Positions 35,780 to 44,040 of a stretch of 64,000 nucleotides of DNA are shown one piece after another. Source of the stretch: Halocatena salina (GTDB lineage: Archaea; Halobacteriota; Halobacteria; Halobacteriales; Haloarculaceae); assembly GCF_023115355.1 (NCBI RefSeq), contig NZ_CP096020.1:62001-126000 (forward strand), in the 5' to 3' direction. Each line of letters begins with the position of its first letter. Positions within the stretch are counted from its first letter, which is position 1. A program made the translations under genes and the position numbers. The notes beneath the pieces were generated by a model. It ran no database searches and was not told the origin of the DNA. It saw only the letters and a list, made by a program, of their open reading frames with translations.

Positions 35780-36886
35780 ATGGACGACGCATCGCTCGAA
35801 GAATCGCTGTATGCGCTGGGATTTTCGGCCAAGGAAGTAGATACGTACCTCTCGATCCTGGAACTCGGAGGGGGGAAGGCGAGCACGATTGCTGAGGCCT
35901 CTGGTGTCTCCAAGCGGTACGTTTACAGCATCGCTGAGCGGCTGGCGGATCGGGGATTCGTGGAAGTCAACGACCACGTCGTTCCGACGATGATCCGACC
36001 ATACCCCCCAGAACGGGTCATAACTGAGTTGACCGACGATCTCGAAGCGATGCAACCAGCACTCGAATCGCGGTTCTCCCGGTCGTCTCCTCGATCAGAG
36101 CAATTCGAGGTCATCAAGTCCCGTGTAACCGTTCTTAAGCGCATCTCCGAGGGGATCGAGCGCGCAGAGCAGGAAGTGACGCTCTCGATACCCTACCGAC
36201 TGCTTGATGAGGTCGGCGACGAACTCCGTGCAGCGTTCGAGCGCGATGTTTTGGTGCTCTTGCTCGTTACGGGCGTTAGTCCGAGCACCGATCTCGCGTT
36301 TGATGGGATGGCATCGGTCGCCCGAGCGTGGAAGCAACCGATGCCGACGATGCTAACGATCGACCAGGAGACGGGTCTCGTCGTGCCCGACAAGATGCTT
36401 TCAGGATCTAACAGCCCCGCCCAGGCTATCGTCTTCGAACAAGAACAGCTCAGTCCGGTTATCGCTGGCTCGTTTCTGGGGAACTATTTTCCCATGGCGA
36501 CGGAGGTGTACACCACCGATCCCATCGACCTCCCAGCCACCTATCAGAATTTCCGACACGCGGTTCTCCAGACGCGACTCCACCGGTGTGATGACCGTCC
36601 GATTCGTGTTCGGATCACGGGCTACACCGTTTCCGATGGGAACGCACAGACCGAATTCGAGGGCGCTGTCGTCGACGTTCGTCAGTCGCTTCTCGAACCA
36701 CCGACGAGCTCGTTTCCCGTCGAAAACACACTGATCGTCGAATCCGAGGATCGAACGTACAGCGTCGGTGGAACGGGTGCGTTCGTCGAGGACATCGAGG
36801 CGACGACGGTCGAACTGCGTCCGGCCGATAGGCCACAAACGTCGGAACACGCCGATTTACGGCAGGTAGACGAACACCGTGAATGA
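35780..36886 (+). CDS. TrmB-family transcriptional regulator
   Basis: A 368-residue DNA-binding protein. The N-terminal winged helix (ESLYALGFSAKEVDTYLSIL, then VSKRYVYSIAERLADRGFVE) is the TrmB type; a middle helical segment dimerises, and the C-terminal 200 residues (from about 95) form the effector domain that binds sugars in characterised members such as Pyrococcus TrmB and Halobacterium TrmB. It is well separated from the hydrolase array but is the only sugar-type regulator in the window. A role in controlling sugar uptake or the hydrolase genes is a guess. It overlaps no other gene; an AEC transporter follows 63 bp later. Confidence 0.86.
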   Translation: MDDASLEESLYALGFSAKEVDTYLSILELGGGKASTIAEASGVSKRYVYSIAERLADRGFVEVNDHVVPTMIRPYPPERVITELTDDLEAMQPALESRFSRSSPRSEQFEVIKSRVTVLKRISEGIERAEQEVTLSIPYRLLDEVGDELRAAFERDVLVLLLVTGVSPSTDLAFDGMASVARAWKQPMPTMLTIDQETGLVVPDKMLSGSNSPAQAIVFEQEQLSPVIAGSFLGNYFPMATEVYTTDPIDLPATYQNFRHAVLQTRLHRCDDRPIRVRITGYTVSDGNAQTEFEGAVVDVRQSLLEPPTSSFPVENTLIVESEDRTYSVGGTGAFVEDIEATTVELRPADRPQTSEHADLRQVDEHRE

Positions 36887-36949
36887 CAGTCACACGGTCT
36901 CTCCTATCGAATATGAACACTCAAAGCCGTCGCCTCGGTACAGCGAACT

Positions 36950-37855
36950 ATGCCTGTTTTCGAGCGCTTGATGGCTCTTCTTGGACTGTTGGTGATCGGG
37001 GTTGGACTGCGTATAACCGGTGTTCTCGATGACAGCCGGGCCGCTCGCCTCAATTCTCTCACGTATTACGTCGCCCTTCCTGCGCTCATTTTCATATCGA
37101 CGTACCAGCAGTCGATCACTGAGCTCCTCTCTCGGGCCCTTTTGGAGGGACTCATCATTGTCGTGGTCGCGACCGTAGGGCTTGCGTGGATCATACACCG
37201 AAACGCCTCGACGCAGTATCGGAGCGTTGCGCTCGTCCAGTCGTACCACTCCAATCTGGGCTATCTCGGACTGCCGCTCGTGGCGGCAACGTTCGAGGCG
37301 AGAGTGACAGCAATCGCGAGTGTGATTCTCGGTATTGTCTCGTTGATCCAAGTGCCGTTGACGATTCTTATCCTCACCATGATGAGTGATGCGAACACGC
37401 GGTTTCACCACGAACTGCGTCGACTTGTGACAAATCCCGTGTTGCTCTCATTGCTCGTCGGTCTCGCAGTCGGATCTACTGGACTTGCGATCCCGTCCGT
37501 CGCCGCTACCGGTCTTGATGCGCTCGGTACGCTCGCACTGCCCTTGGCGTTGCTCTGTGTCGGCTCTTCCCTCAATGTCGATCTCTCGGCAGTCGATCTG
37601 AGTGCGACCGGTTGGGTCGTTGCGCTCAAAAACGGCTGTATGCCAGCGCTCGCGTGGGGAGTCTTCTCACTCCTCGCTGTCAAACCTGCAACATTTACTG
37701 CGAGCGTCGTCATGTTCGGAACGCCGACCGCAGTCTCGACGTTCGTGTACGCGAACGAACTCGGTGGCGACGAACAGTTCGCGTCGTTGAACGTCTTCGT
37801 GACCACGTTCATCTCTACTGGAACCTTGTTTCTCCTCATTCGCTTGGTTAGCTGA
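36950..37855 (+). CDS. AEC family transporter (auxin efflux carrier-like)
   Basis: A 301-residue membrane protein with about ten hydrophobic segments, typical in length and pattern of AEC carriers. Recognisable features are ITGVLDDSRAARLNSLTYYVALPALIF early, a central hydrophilic loop (DANTRFHHELRR), and LALPLALLCVGSSLNVDLS with the family's PLALLxxGxxL pattern in the second half. Archaeal and bacterial members export malate or other organic anions, or amino-acid-like compounds. It lies 63 bp after the TrmB regulator on the same strand, which may control it. Confidence 0.86.
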   Translation: MPVFERLMALLGLLVIGVGLRITGVLDDSRAARLNSLTYYVALPALIFISTYQQSITELLSRALLEGLIIVVVATVGLAWIIHRNASTQYRSVALVQSYHSNLGYLGLPLVAATFEARVTAIASVILGIVSLIQVPLTILILTMMSDANTRFHHELRRLVTNPVLLSLLVGLAVGSTGLAIPSVAATGLDALGTLALPLALLCVGSSLNVDLSAVDLSATGWVVALKNGCMPALAWGVFSLLAVKPATFTASVVMFGTPTAVSTFVYANELGGDEQFASLNVFVTTFISTGTLFLLIRLVS

Positions 37856-38220
37856 ACGGCCTGATCAAACCCATCAATTCTACAATACTACATATTGTAC
37901 TGTAGAAGAACAGTGGTTAAAAGTACACATTTGATACATAGCGGAGGGTGATGGAACAGTACTCCTATGCCACACAATATTGTGTAATAGATGAAAATTT
38001 TTGTGTTGGTTATATTATAGTTATGGGATAATACAGCTATATTGAATATTTAATTTAACCAACTTATATTTTTCAAACAGGGATACGGCGTTGTGGCTAG
38101 TAGTTGAAGAGAACCAAAGCATCTCGATATTTATTAGATTTTATTAATAGTATGATTATAGGGGGATATATCATAAGCTATCTAATGTTAGTGATGTAGT
38201 CGTTATCTCCATCGCGGCTC

Positions 38221-38244
38221 AATTACAAACGTACGTTTGTAATT
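38221..38244. promoter_or_regulatory. 24-bp perfect palindrome, operator-like
   Basis: AATTACAAACGTACGTTTGTAATT reads the same on both strands. Its inner 20 bp recur with one change at 6907-6926. It lies about 215 bp upstream of the FAD/Fe-S oxidoreductase start. The symmetry suggests a dimeric (for example TetR- or Lrp-like) regulator, but no regulator gene is adjacent. Confidence 0.5.
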
Positions 38245-38424
38245 ATAGACAACCACTTTGTCCGGAATACAAACGATTACCCCATACATAAGTTAACTTT
38301 GGTAACTATTTTCGCTGAACAATCCTGCGGTCGTTCAGATTGTGATCTTGCATTACACTGTGCTTGGATTCACCCACTCATAGATGTGTACTGTCGGTCT
38401 CGGCTGAGACTGCGGTGAGCATAG

Positions 38425-38432
38425 TTTTTATG
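38425..38432 (+). promoter_or_regulatory. TATA box for the FAD/Fe-S oxidoreductase gene
   Basis: TTTTTATG is centred about 31 nt upstream of the ATG at 38460, consistent with a leaderless transcript. Confidence 0.5.
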
Positions 38433-38459
38433 AATATCTCTCGTCTGTAACAGTACGAT

Positions 38460-41400
38460 ATGGCTCGCTCGGACGGCGAACAACAGCCGGAACGATCGGG
38501 GAGCATCGCGCCTAACGGACTGCACGATCACGACACTTTCCGTACGGCGCGCGATCACACTGACGATGAGGCGTATGCCGAACTCGCTCATGCGCTACGA
38601 ACCGCTGTCGATGGTGAGGTACGTTTTGATGAGTACACACAGGTTCTGTACGCCACCGACGGAAGCATCTACCAAGCCCGACCCGCAGGCGTCGTTCATC
38701 CGACGACTGTGGAGGATGTTCAGGCTGCCGTCCGAATCGCTGCCGACCACGACGTCCCGATCATGGCTCGGGGTGGCGGCTCTTCGCTTGCGGGACAAGC
38801 CGTCGGTCCCGGATGTGTGATCCTCGATATGGTTACACACATGGACAGCATCCTCGAAATGCGCCCTGATGAACAACGCGTGCGTGTCCAACCAGGCGTC
38901 GTTCAGGATCACCTCGATGCGTACGTTGGACAGTGGGGGTTGCAGTTCGCCCCTGATCCGGCCTCTTCGAACCGTGCGACGATCGGTGGTGGCATTGGGA
39001 ACAACTCGACGGGTGCTCACTCGGTACGATACGGAATCACCGATGCGTACACCGAGGAGCTGACAGTGGTACTAGCGGATGGCTCGTTGCTCCACGCCCG
39101 TGAAGTCGTTCTCGATTCGGCGGAATGGGACGACATCGTTTCGAAAAACGACCGGGAGGCCGAGATTCACCGATCCGTTCGCGAGATCGTCGAAACGAAT
39201 GCGACGGAGATCGAAACCCAGTTCCCCGATCTCAAGCGGAACGTTTCGGGCTACAACTTGGATCGCGTCATCTATACGAATGAAGATGGCGATCCTGTTA
39301 TCAATCTAGCAAAGCTCATCGTCGGATCGGAGTCGACGCTGGGTATCGTTGTGGAAGCCGAACTCGGTCTCGTCACTGTTCCAGACGAGACGTCTCTAGC
39401 AGTGTACTGTTTTTCAGACCTCATTGATGCCCTTCAAGCCGTTCCGACTGCACTCGAATTCGATCCGAGCGCGGTAGAACTGATGGATGAGGAGGTGTTT
39501 CGTCTGGCCCGCGAATCCGACCAGTATGCGCAATACGCGGAGTCGTTCCCCGATACGATCGAAGCAGCCCTGATGTTGGAGTTCGACTCAGAGTGTCACG
39601 AGACCGTGCGTCGCCCGATCGAACTAGCCACAGAACGTCTCGTCGTGAACGGTGATGCGTTCGATGTGTTGGAAGCCTACACCGACGAGGAACAGACATC
39701 GATCTGGAAGCTCAGAAAGGCTGCGATACCGCTGTTGATGAGTCTCGACGGCGATCCCAAACCCTACCCGTTCATCGAGGATGCGACGGTTCCTCCCGAG
39801 GAACTCGACGAATACGTTCACGAATTCCAAACCGTCCTTGCGGACCACGGAACGTCAGCGGCTTACTTCGCTCACGTGGGAAGCGGTACGCTCCATATCC
39901 GTCCTATCCTCAATCTCAAGGAGGACGACGGGATACAAACGATGCTCTCGATCACGGAAGACGTTACCGAGTTGGTGAACGAACGTCACGGGTCGTTCAG
40001 CGGCGAACATGGCGACGGTCTCGCTCGGACTCAGTTCAACCGCAAGATGTACGGTGAGCAGCTGTGGGAGGCATTCACGGACATCAAACGGGCGTTCGAT
40101 CCAGACTGGCGGATGAATCCGGGAAAGGTCGTGTATCGTGAGGACTCTCCGACCGATATGCGCGACCACCTCCGGTACGGAAACGAGTACCAGTCCATCG
40201 AACCCACGACGACACTCGATTTCAGCGAAGAGGGGGGGTTCTCTCACCTCGTGGAACTCTGCAACGGCTGTGGAACGTGTCGTCAGACAGATGATGTAAT
40301 GTGTCCTACCTACCGAGGAGCGAAAGACGAAATCGCTACCACGCGGGGTCGGGCAAACATGCTCCGAGCGGCCATCAGCGGAGAACTGTCCGAAGATGAG
40401 CTGTATTCGCAGGTGTTTCAAGAGGAGGTCTTGGATCTCTGTGTTGGATGTAAAGGGTGTAAGAGCGACTGTCCGACGGGGGTGGATATGGCCAAGCTCA
40501 AAACTGAGATCAAACATCAGTATCACGAACACGATGGGGCGAGCCTCAGAACGCGACTGTTTGCCCACATCGATCGACTCTCGGCGATCGGTAGTACTCT
40601 GGCCCCGCTATCGAACGTCGGTCAGGCGGTCCCCGGCGTCCGAACGGTCGTTGAAAAAACGCTCGGGATCGCACCGGACCGTCAGTTGCCGTCGTTCCAT
40701 CGGCAGTCCGTACAGGAATGGTACGCAGAGCGCGGATCGTTCGTCTCCGAATCGGATGCTGAACACAAGGTGGTGTTGTTTCCCGATACGTACACCAACT
40801 ACGTGTATCCGGCGGCTGGAAAGGCGGCTGTCCGCGTGCTCGAAGCGGCTGGGGTGTACGTTTCCATTCCCGAAAACTGTGGTCCCAGCGGGCGTGCAGC
40901 CTACTCGGTGGGACTGCTCGATCTCGCACAGGAGCGGGCTGAGCACAATCTCGACGTGTTCGAGGAGTACATCGCGGACGGCTGGGAGATCGTTGCAGTC
41001 GAACCCTCCGACGCTGTCGTTTTCCAAGACGAGTACACGGATCTGGTGTCCGACGCGACAGCCGAACGACTCGCGGGTAACGCCTACGGGATCATGGAAT
41101 ACCTCGATACGTACCGGCTGATCGATGCACTCAGCACGGATTCCCGTCTCGACAGCCCCGAAACGACGCTTACCTACCATGGCCACTGTCACCAGCACGC
41201 GATCGGAACTGATCACCATGCTGTCGGCGTTCTCCGGCGGGCTGGATACACGGTCGATCCGCTAGATTCTGGGTGCTGTGGGATGGCCGGTAGCTTTGGC
41301 TACGAGGCCGAACATTACGATCTTTCGAAGGCGATCGGACAACTCCTTTTCGAGAAGATCGATGACAGCGACGGCGACGTGGTGGTTGCACCGGGTGCCT

Positions 41401-41486
41401 CCTGTCGCACTCAGATCGGTGACCGAGCGGGGAGAGAAACCAATCCACCTCACCCAATCGAAGCGGTGGCGGATCTACTCGACTGA
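38460..41486 (+). CDS. FAD-linked oxidase fused to Fe-S and cysteine-rich (CCG) domains, D-lactate/glycolate dehydrogenase-like
   Basis: A 1008-residue three-part protein. Residues about 70-290 are a FAD_binding_4 domain (ARGGGSSLAGQAVGPG, ATIGGGIGNNSTGAHS), followed by a FAD-oxidase C domain to about 560 (HGSFSGEHGDGLART). Two 4Fe-4S binding sites follow (CNGCGTCRQTDDVMCPTYRG near 600 and CVGCKGCKSDCPTG near 660), then two CCG-type domains (ENCGPSGRA, HGHCHQHAIG, SGCCGMAGSFGYE). The combination resembles GlcD-GlcF or Dld fusions that oxidise D-lactate, glycolate or related 2-hydroxy acids and pass electrons to quinone. It is monocistronic, with a TATA box near 38425. The substrate is not decided by sequence alone. 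Confidence 0.88.
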   Translation: MARSDGEQQPERSGSIAPNGLHDHDTFRTARDHTDDEAYAELAHALRTAVDGEVRFDEYTQVLYATDGSIYQARPAGVVHPTTVEDVQAAVRIAADHDVPIMARGGGSSLAGQAVGPGCVILDMVTHMDSILEMRPDEQRVRVQPGVVQDHLDAYVGQWGLQFAPDPASSNRATIGGGIGNNSTGAHSVRYGITDAYTEELTVVLADGSLLHAREVVLDSAEWDDIVSKNDREAEIHRSVREIVETNATEIETQFPDLKRNVSGYNLDRVIYTNEDGDPVINLAKLIVGSESTLGIVVEAELGLVTVPDETSLAVYCFSDLIDALQAVPTALEFDPSAVELMDEEVFRLARESDQYAQYAESFPDTIEAALMLEFDSECHETVRRPIELATERLVVNGDAFDVLEAYTDEEQTSIWKLRKAAIPLLMSLDGDPKPYPFIEDATVPPEELDEYVHEFQTVLADHGTSAAYFAHVGSGTLHIRPILNLKEDDGIQTMLSITEDVTELVNERHGSFSGEHGDGLARTQFNRKMYGEQLWEAFTDIKRAFDPDWRMNPGKVVYREDSPTDMRDHLRYGNEYQSIEPTTTLDFSEEGGFSHLVELCNGCGTCRQTDDVMCPTYRGAKDEIATTRGRANMLRAAISGELSEDELYSQVFQEEVLDLCVGCKGCKSDCPTGVDMAKLKTEIKHQYHEHDGASLRTRLFAHIDRLSAIGSTLAPLSNVGQAVPGVRTVVEKTLGIAPDRQLPSFHRQSVQEWYAERGSFVSESDAEHKVVLFPDTYTNYVYPAAGKAAVRVLEAAGVYVSIPENCGPSGRAAYSVGLLDLAQERAEHNLDVFEEYIADGWEIVAVEPSDAVVFQDEYTDLVSDATAERLAGNAYGIMEYLDTYRLIDALSTDSRLDSPETTLTYHGHCHQHAIGTDHHAVGVLRRAGYTVDPLDSGCCGMAGSFGYEAEHYDLSKAIGQLLFEKIDDSDGDVVVAPGASCRTQIGDRAGRETNPPHPIEAVADLLD

Positions 41487-41578
41487 CCGAGCAGGTCTCG
41501 GGAGCAGTAAGGGGGCGAGGAAGCCTACGCCCTGAGTTTCCTGCCTGTGACTGACGGTTTTCTCTGACCAACCATATA

Positions 41579-42181
41579 TCAGATAAGACTCAAGAAATAC
41601 TCCCAATCCCAGTTTGAACCGGGATCAGTGTGGTCGTTGTATCCACAGTCGGACTCGGGCACCTGATGATGCCCCATGATTCCCCATTCACCCCCACACG
41701 ACGCAACACCGGAAACGCGGCTTTTGGGAATGTTGTATTCGTTACACAGCCAGCGGACGAGCTCCGCGGAGCTTTGATACTGGGCGTTCGGGAACCCACT
41801 GCTCACGTATCCCCCGTGCTCGATACCGATCGTCGCGTTGTTGTACCACGAGACTCCTCCGGCGTGCCACCCGATGTTGATGTCGCTCAGTGATTGATAT
41901 TTGTACCCGTCGTCACGGATCGTGTAGTGCGCGCTCACGTTGGCATCGGGGTTCTGAAACCAGTTGACTGTGCCCTCGGCTGAACCCTGGGCAACGTGGA
42001 TAACGATCGCGTCGATATCCGAGGCACCACGGTTCGCAGCGGTGTAATTGCTCGAATGAGCGGGTCTCCAATCGACTGTCGGCTTCGCCGCTACGGTGCT
42101 ACTTGTGAGCATCGTCCCCCCCACACTCGCTATACCAACGGTTCCGATCTTCTGTAACAAATCTCGCCTGCTTTGAGACAT
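41579..42181 (-). CDS. Secreted N-acetylmuramoyl-L-alanine amidase (amidase_2/PGRP fold)
   Basis: A 200-residue Tat substrate (QSRRDLLQKIG near residue 3, cleavage near TVAAK). The mature domain (about 40-200) is an amidase_2/peptidoglycan-recognition fold: the first zinc histidine in IDAIVIHVAQG, the SAHYTIRDDG strand, NIGWHAGG, NATIGIEHGG (usual GIExxG), the histidine motif GIMGHHQVP and the third ligand in HTDPGSNWDW (Asp in the AmpD/AmiD-like DPG motif). All expected metal ligands are present. Such enzymes cut the amide between muramic acid and peptide in bacterial cell walls. Haloarchaea have no peptidoglycan, so the substrate would be foreign bacterial wall material. It is convergent with the FAD/Fe-S gene. 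Confidence 0.87.
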   Translation of the reverse strand: MSQSRRDLLQKIGTVGIASVGGTMLTSSTVAAKPTVDWRPAHSSNYTAANRGASDIDAIVIHVAQGSAEGTVNWFQNPDANVSAHYTIRDDGYKYQSLSDINIGWHAGGVSWYNNATIGIEHGGYVSSGFPNAQYQSSAELVRWLCNEYNIPKSRVSGVASCGGEWGIMGHHQVPESDCGYNDHTDPGSNWDWEYFLSLI

Positions 42182-42452
42182 TTCAAGTGGTTAAATAATC
42201 TATAACATAATAAAATGCAGTGTAATAAATTTGGTAATATATAGGTGAGTATCATGGATTTAACTATAGAATCAATGGTATGAGTTGGATTCCGTCTGGT
42301 CGATCTATGCCCGAGTCACGTCGTTAGGAACCACTTGTCGTCCCGTCCGGCATCGACAAACGCTTTCGTCAGTGGCTGAAGACTGGCAGCCATGGGAATC
42401 CGGTGAAGTTCTGCTGAACGGTCCCCGTGTGCCTGTTTCGACTACGTCCTGT

Positions 42453-43457
42453 TCACAGCAAGGGAGCCAGCGCATTCATCGTCGTTTCCTTGTCTGTCTG
42501 GTCCATGCCTCGCACGAACCCGACACGAACCGCGTTGACGCCATCGATCGATTCGAATCGCTTGATCCGGTCACGGACTTCCTCTGGGGTTCCTGTTGCA
42601 GCGAGTTCGTCCAACAACTCGTCGGGGAGCGCTGCCGCCATGGCGTCCATGTCCCGATCGTCCCATGCGTCGCGAATCTCGGTAACGACGCGTTCGTACC
42701 CTTGTTCTGCGACGGATTGTCCGTAGAACGGTCCGTATGCCCCGATTAGAAAGGCAACCATAGAACGGGTGGTCTCCCGAGCACGGTGGCGGTCCTCGCT
42801 TGCAAAGCAGCGCACGAGTGGGGCGACGCGCAGTGCTGTCTGCTCCCTATTGCCGAGGCTCGCCCCGCGTCGTAGGTCGTTCATTCGTTCTTGGAGCCCC
42901 GGAGGGGTGAACAGTTGGGGCACCCAACCGTCAGCGAACCGGCCGGTGAGTTCGACTGCCGTCGGCCCGAGCGCAGCTACGTCGATCGGTGGTGGTTCCT
43001 CAGGTGTCGGGCGATCGTAGGACAACCCCTGAAGCTGGTAGATATCACCCTCGTATTCGATGGAGCCACCGGAGTACACTGCGCGAACGATGTCGATCGT
43101 CTCTCGGAGCCGCCGAAGCGGCCGATCGAACGATCCTCCGTGCCACTGTTCGGCGATGGCAGGCGAACTCGTCCCGAGCCCGAGTCGAAATCGCCCTCCT
43201 GTCGCTTCGTGCATCGTTAACGCCGTTTGGGCGAGGACGGTCGGTGCACGCCCATAGGGAGAGAGCACATTGGTCGAAAGACCGATCTGCTCAGTTCGTT
43301 CGCCGAGGACGGCAAACGTCGTTACCATGTCCCGTCCAGTCGTCTCACCCGCAGACACTCGCGCGAATCCAAGCGACTCCGCTCGGTGGGCCTGCGTTGC
43401 GATCGAATCCAACGTATCGTGGTCCGAAACGCTCACGACGAGATCTAACTCGCTCAT
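42453..43457 (-). CDS. LLM class F420-dependent oxidoreductase
   Basis: A 334-residue TIM-barrel enzyme of the luciferase-like monooxygenase superfamily. The N-terminal strand is LDLVVSVSDHD, followed by AESLGFARVSAGE, the conserved RFRLGLGTSSP strand that binds the flavin/F420 phosphate, and PPPIDVAALGPTAVELTGRFADGW. In haloarchaea this class normally uses coenzyme F420 (the NP1902A-like family). The substrate is unknown. It stands alone on the minus strand; upstream lies a decayed molybdoenzyme gene. Confidence 0.85.
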   Translation of the reverse strand: MSELDLVVSVSDHDTLDSIATQAHRAESLGFARVSAGETTGRDMVTTFAVLGERTEQIGLSTNVLSPYGRAPTVLAQTALTMHEATGGRFRLGLGTSSPAIAEQWHGGSFDRPLRRLRETIDIVRAVYSGGSIEYEGDIYQLQGLSYDRPTPEEPPPIDVAALGPTAVELTGRFADGWVPQLFTPPGLQERMNDLRRGASLGNREQTALRVAPLVRCFASEDRHRARETTRSMVAFLIGAYGPFYGQSVAEQGYERVVTEIRDAWDDRDMDAMAAALPDELLDELAATGTPEEVRDRIKRFESIDGVNAVRVGFVRGMDQTDKETTMNALAPLL

Positions 43458-43613
43458 CGAGTATCATGTACGACAGAATACTGATAAGCATTTCTCCCAG
43501 ACCTCGGATCGTCGTGCGACAGGGGATCGTAAACGAATGCGATCTTACTCGGTATAGAATTGGAATTTATAAATAAAAAACCGTTTTACAAGAAGTCACC
43601 GAATATAGAGGGT

Positions 43614-44037
43614 GAGTTGCGCTGGACGTGGGATGTGGCGCTCGCACGATAGCGGGATTGTACGAGGCGTACACTCCGGATCCGGACGCCATTGCCGTTC
43701 TCAGAAGCGGTCAACAGACCGACGAGGCTGCTTATATCCTCGGAAAGGTCGCCGTGGTGGCTTCGGCACTCGAAATTACGATGCGAACGCGACGCTGTGT
43801 ATGGCTAGCGCGGTGACAACGCACTGCCAAGCCTTCGGCAGCGATGGACCACCCTGTTCGTACGCTGATATCGATGTGACAGAGAGCCACGTCGTCAGGG
43901 GCGCGAATCCAGTTGTCGCTCATCCTGTGTTGTTTCGTTGGATCCGACAGGCCGCCACCGAGAACGGTACGCACTCCGAGCGCGATCCACGATCTCACGA
44001 ACCCCATTTCAAGCAGTGTACCGTCCGGCGTCGCTGA
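43614..44037 (+). pseudogene. Remnant of a nitrate reductase/formate dehydrogenase-type molybdoenzyme
   Basis: Three plus-strand frames in succession spell one broken protein. The first (43614-43649) gives LRWTWDVALAR, the second (to about 43758) gives IAGLYEAYTPDPDAIAVL then RSGQQTDEAAYILGKVA, and the third (to about 43990) gives GGFGTRNYDANATLCMASAV, AFGSDGPPCSYADIDV and RGANPVVAHPVLFRWIRQA. These are hallmark segments of assimilatory nitrate reductase and formate dehydrogenase alpha subunits (SGQQTNEAAY, LCMASAV, FGSDGPP, HP-LF). At least two frameshifts and absence of the N-terminal Fe-S cysteines and the C-terminal two thirds show it is a dead fragment. Confidence 0.78.
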
Positions 44038-44040
44038 TAC

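Larger units (their letters stand above)
37856..38459. other. Long AT-rich intergenic region with three dyads
   Basis: 604 bp, AT-rich between about 37970 and 38200, with no supportable gene. It contains a 28-bp imperfect palindrome at 37879-37906 (about 11 of 14 pairs), a 14-bp perfect palindrome at 37972-37985 (ACACAATATTGTGT) and a 24-bp perfect palindrome at 38221-38244. It should hold the terminator of the AEC gene and the promoter and operators of the FAD/Fe-S gene. Confidence 0.55.

Noticed and set aside
43732..44007. A 91-codon minus-strand frame
   Set aside because: Antisense to the molybdoenzyme remnant; the plus-strand motifs explain the sequence better.
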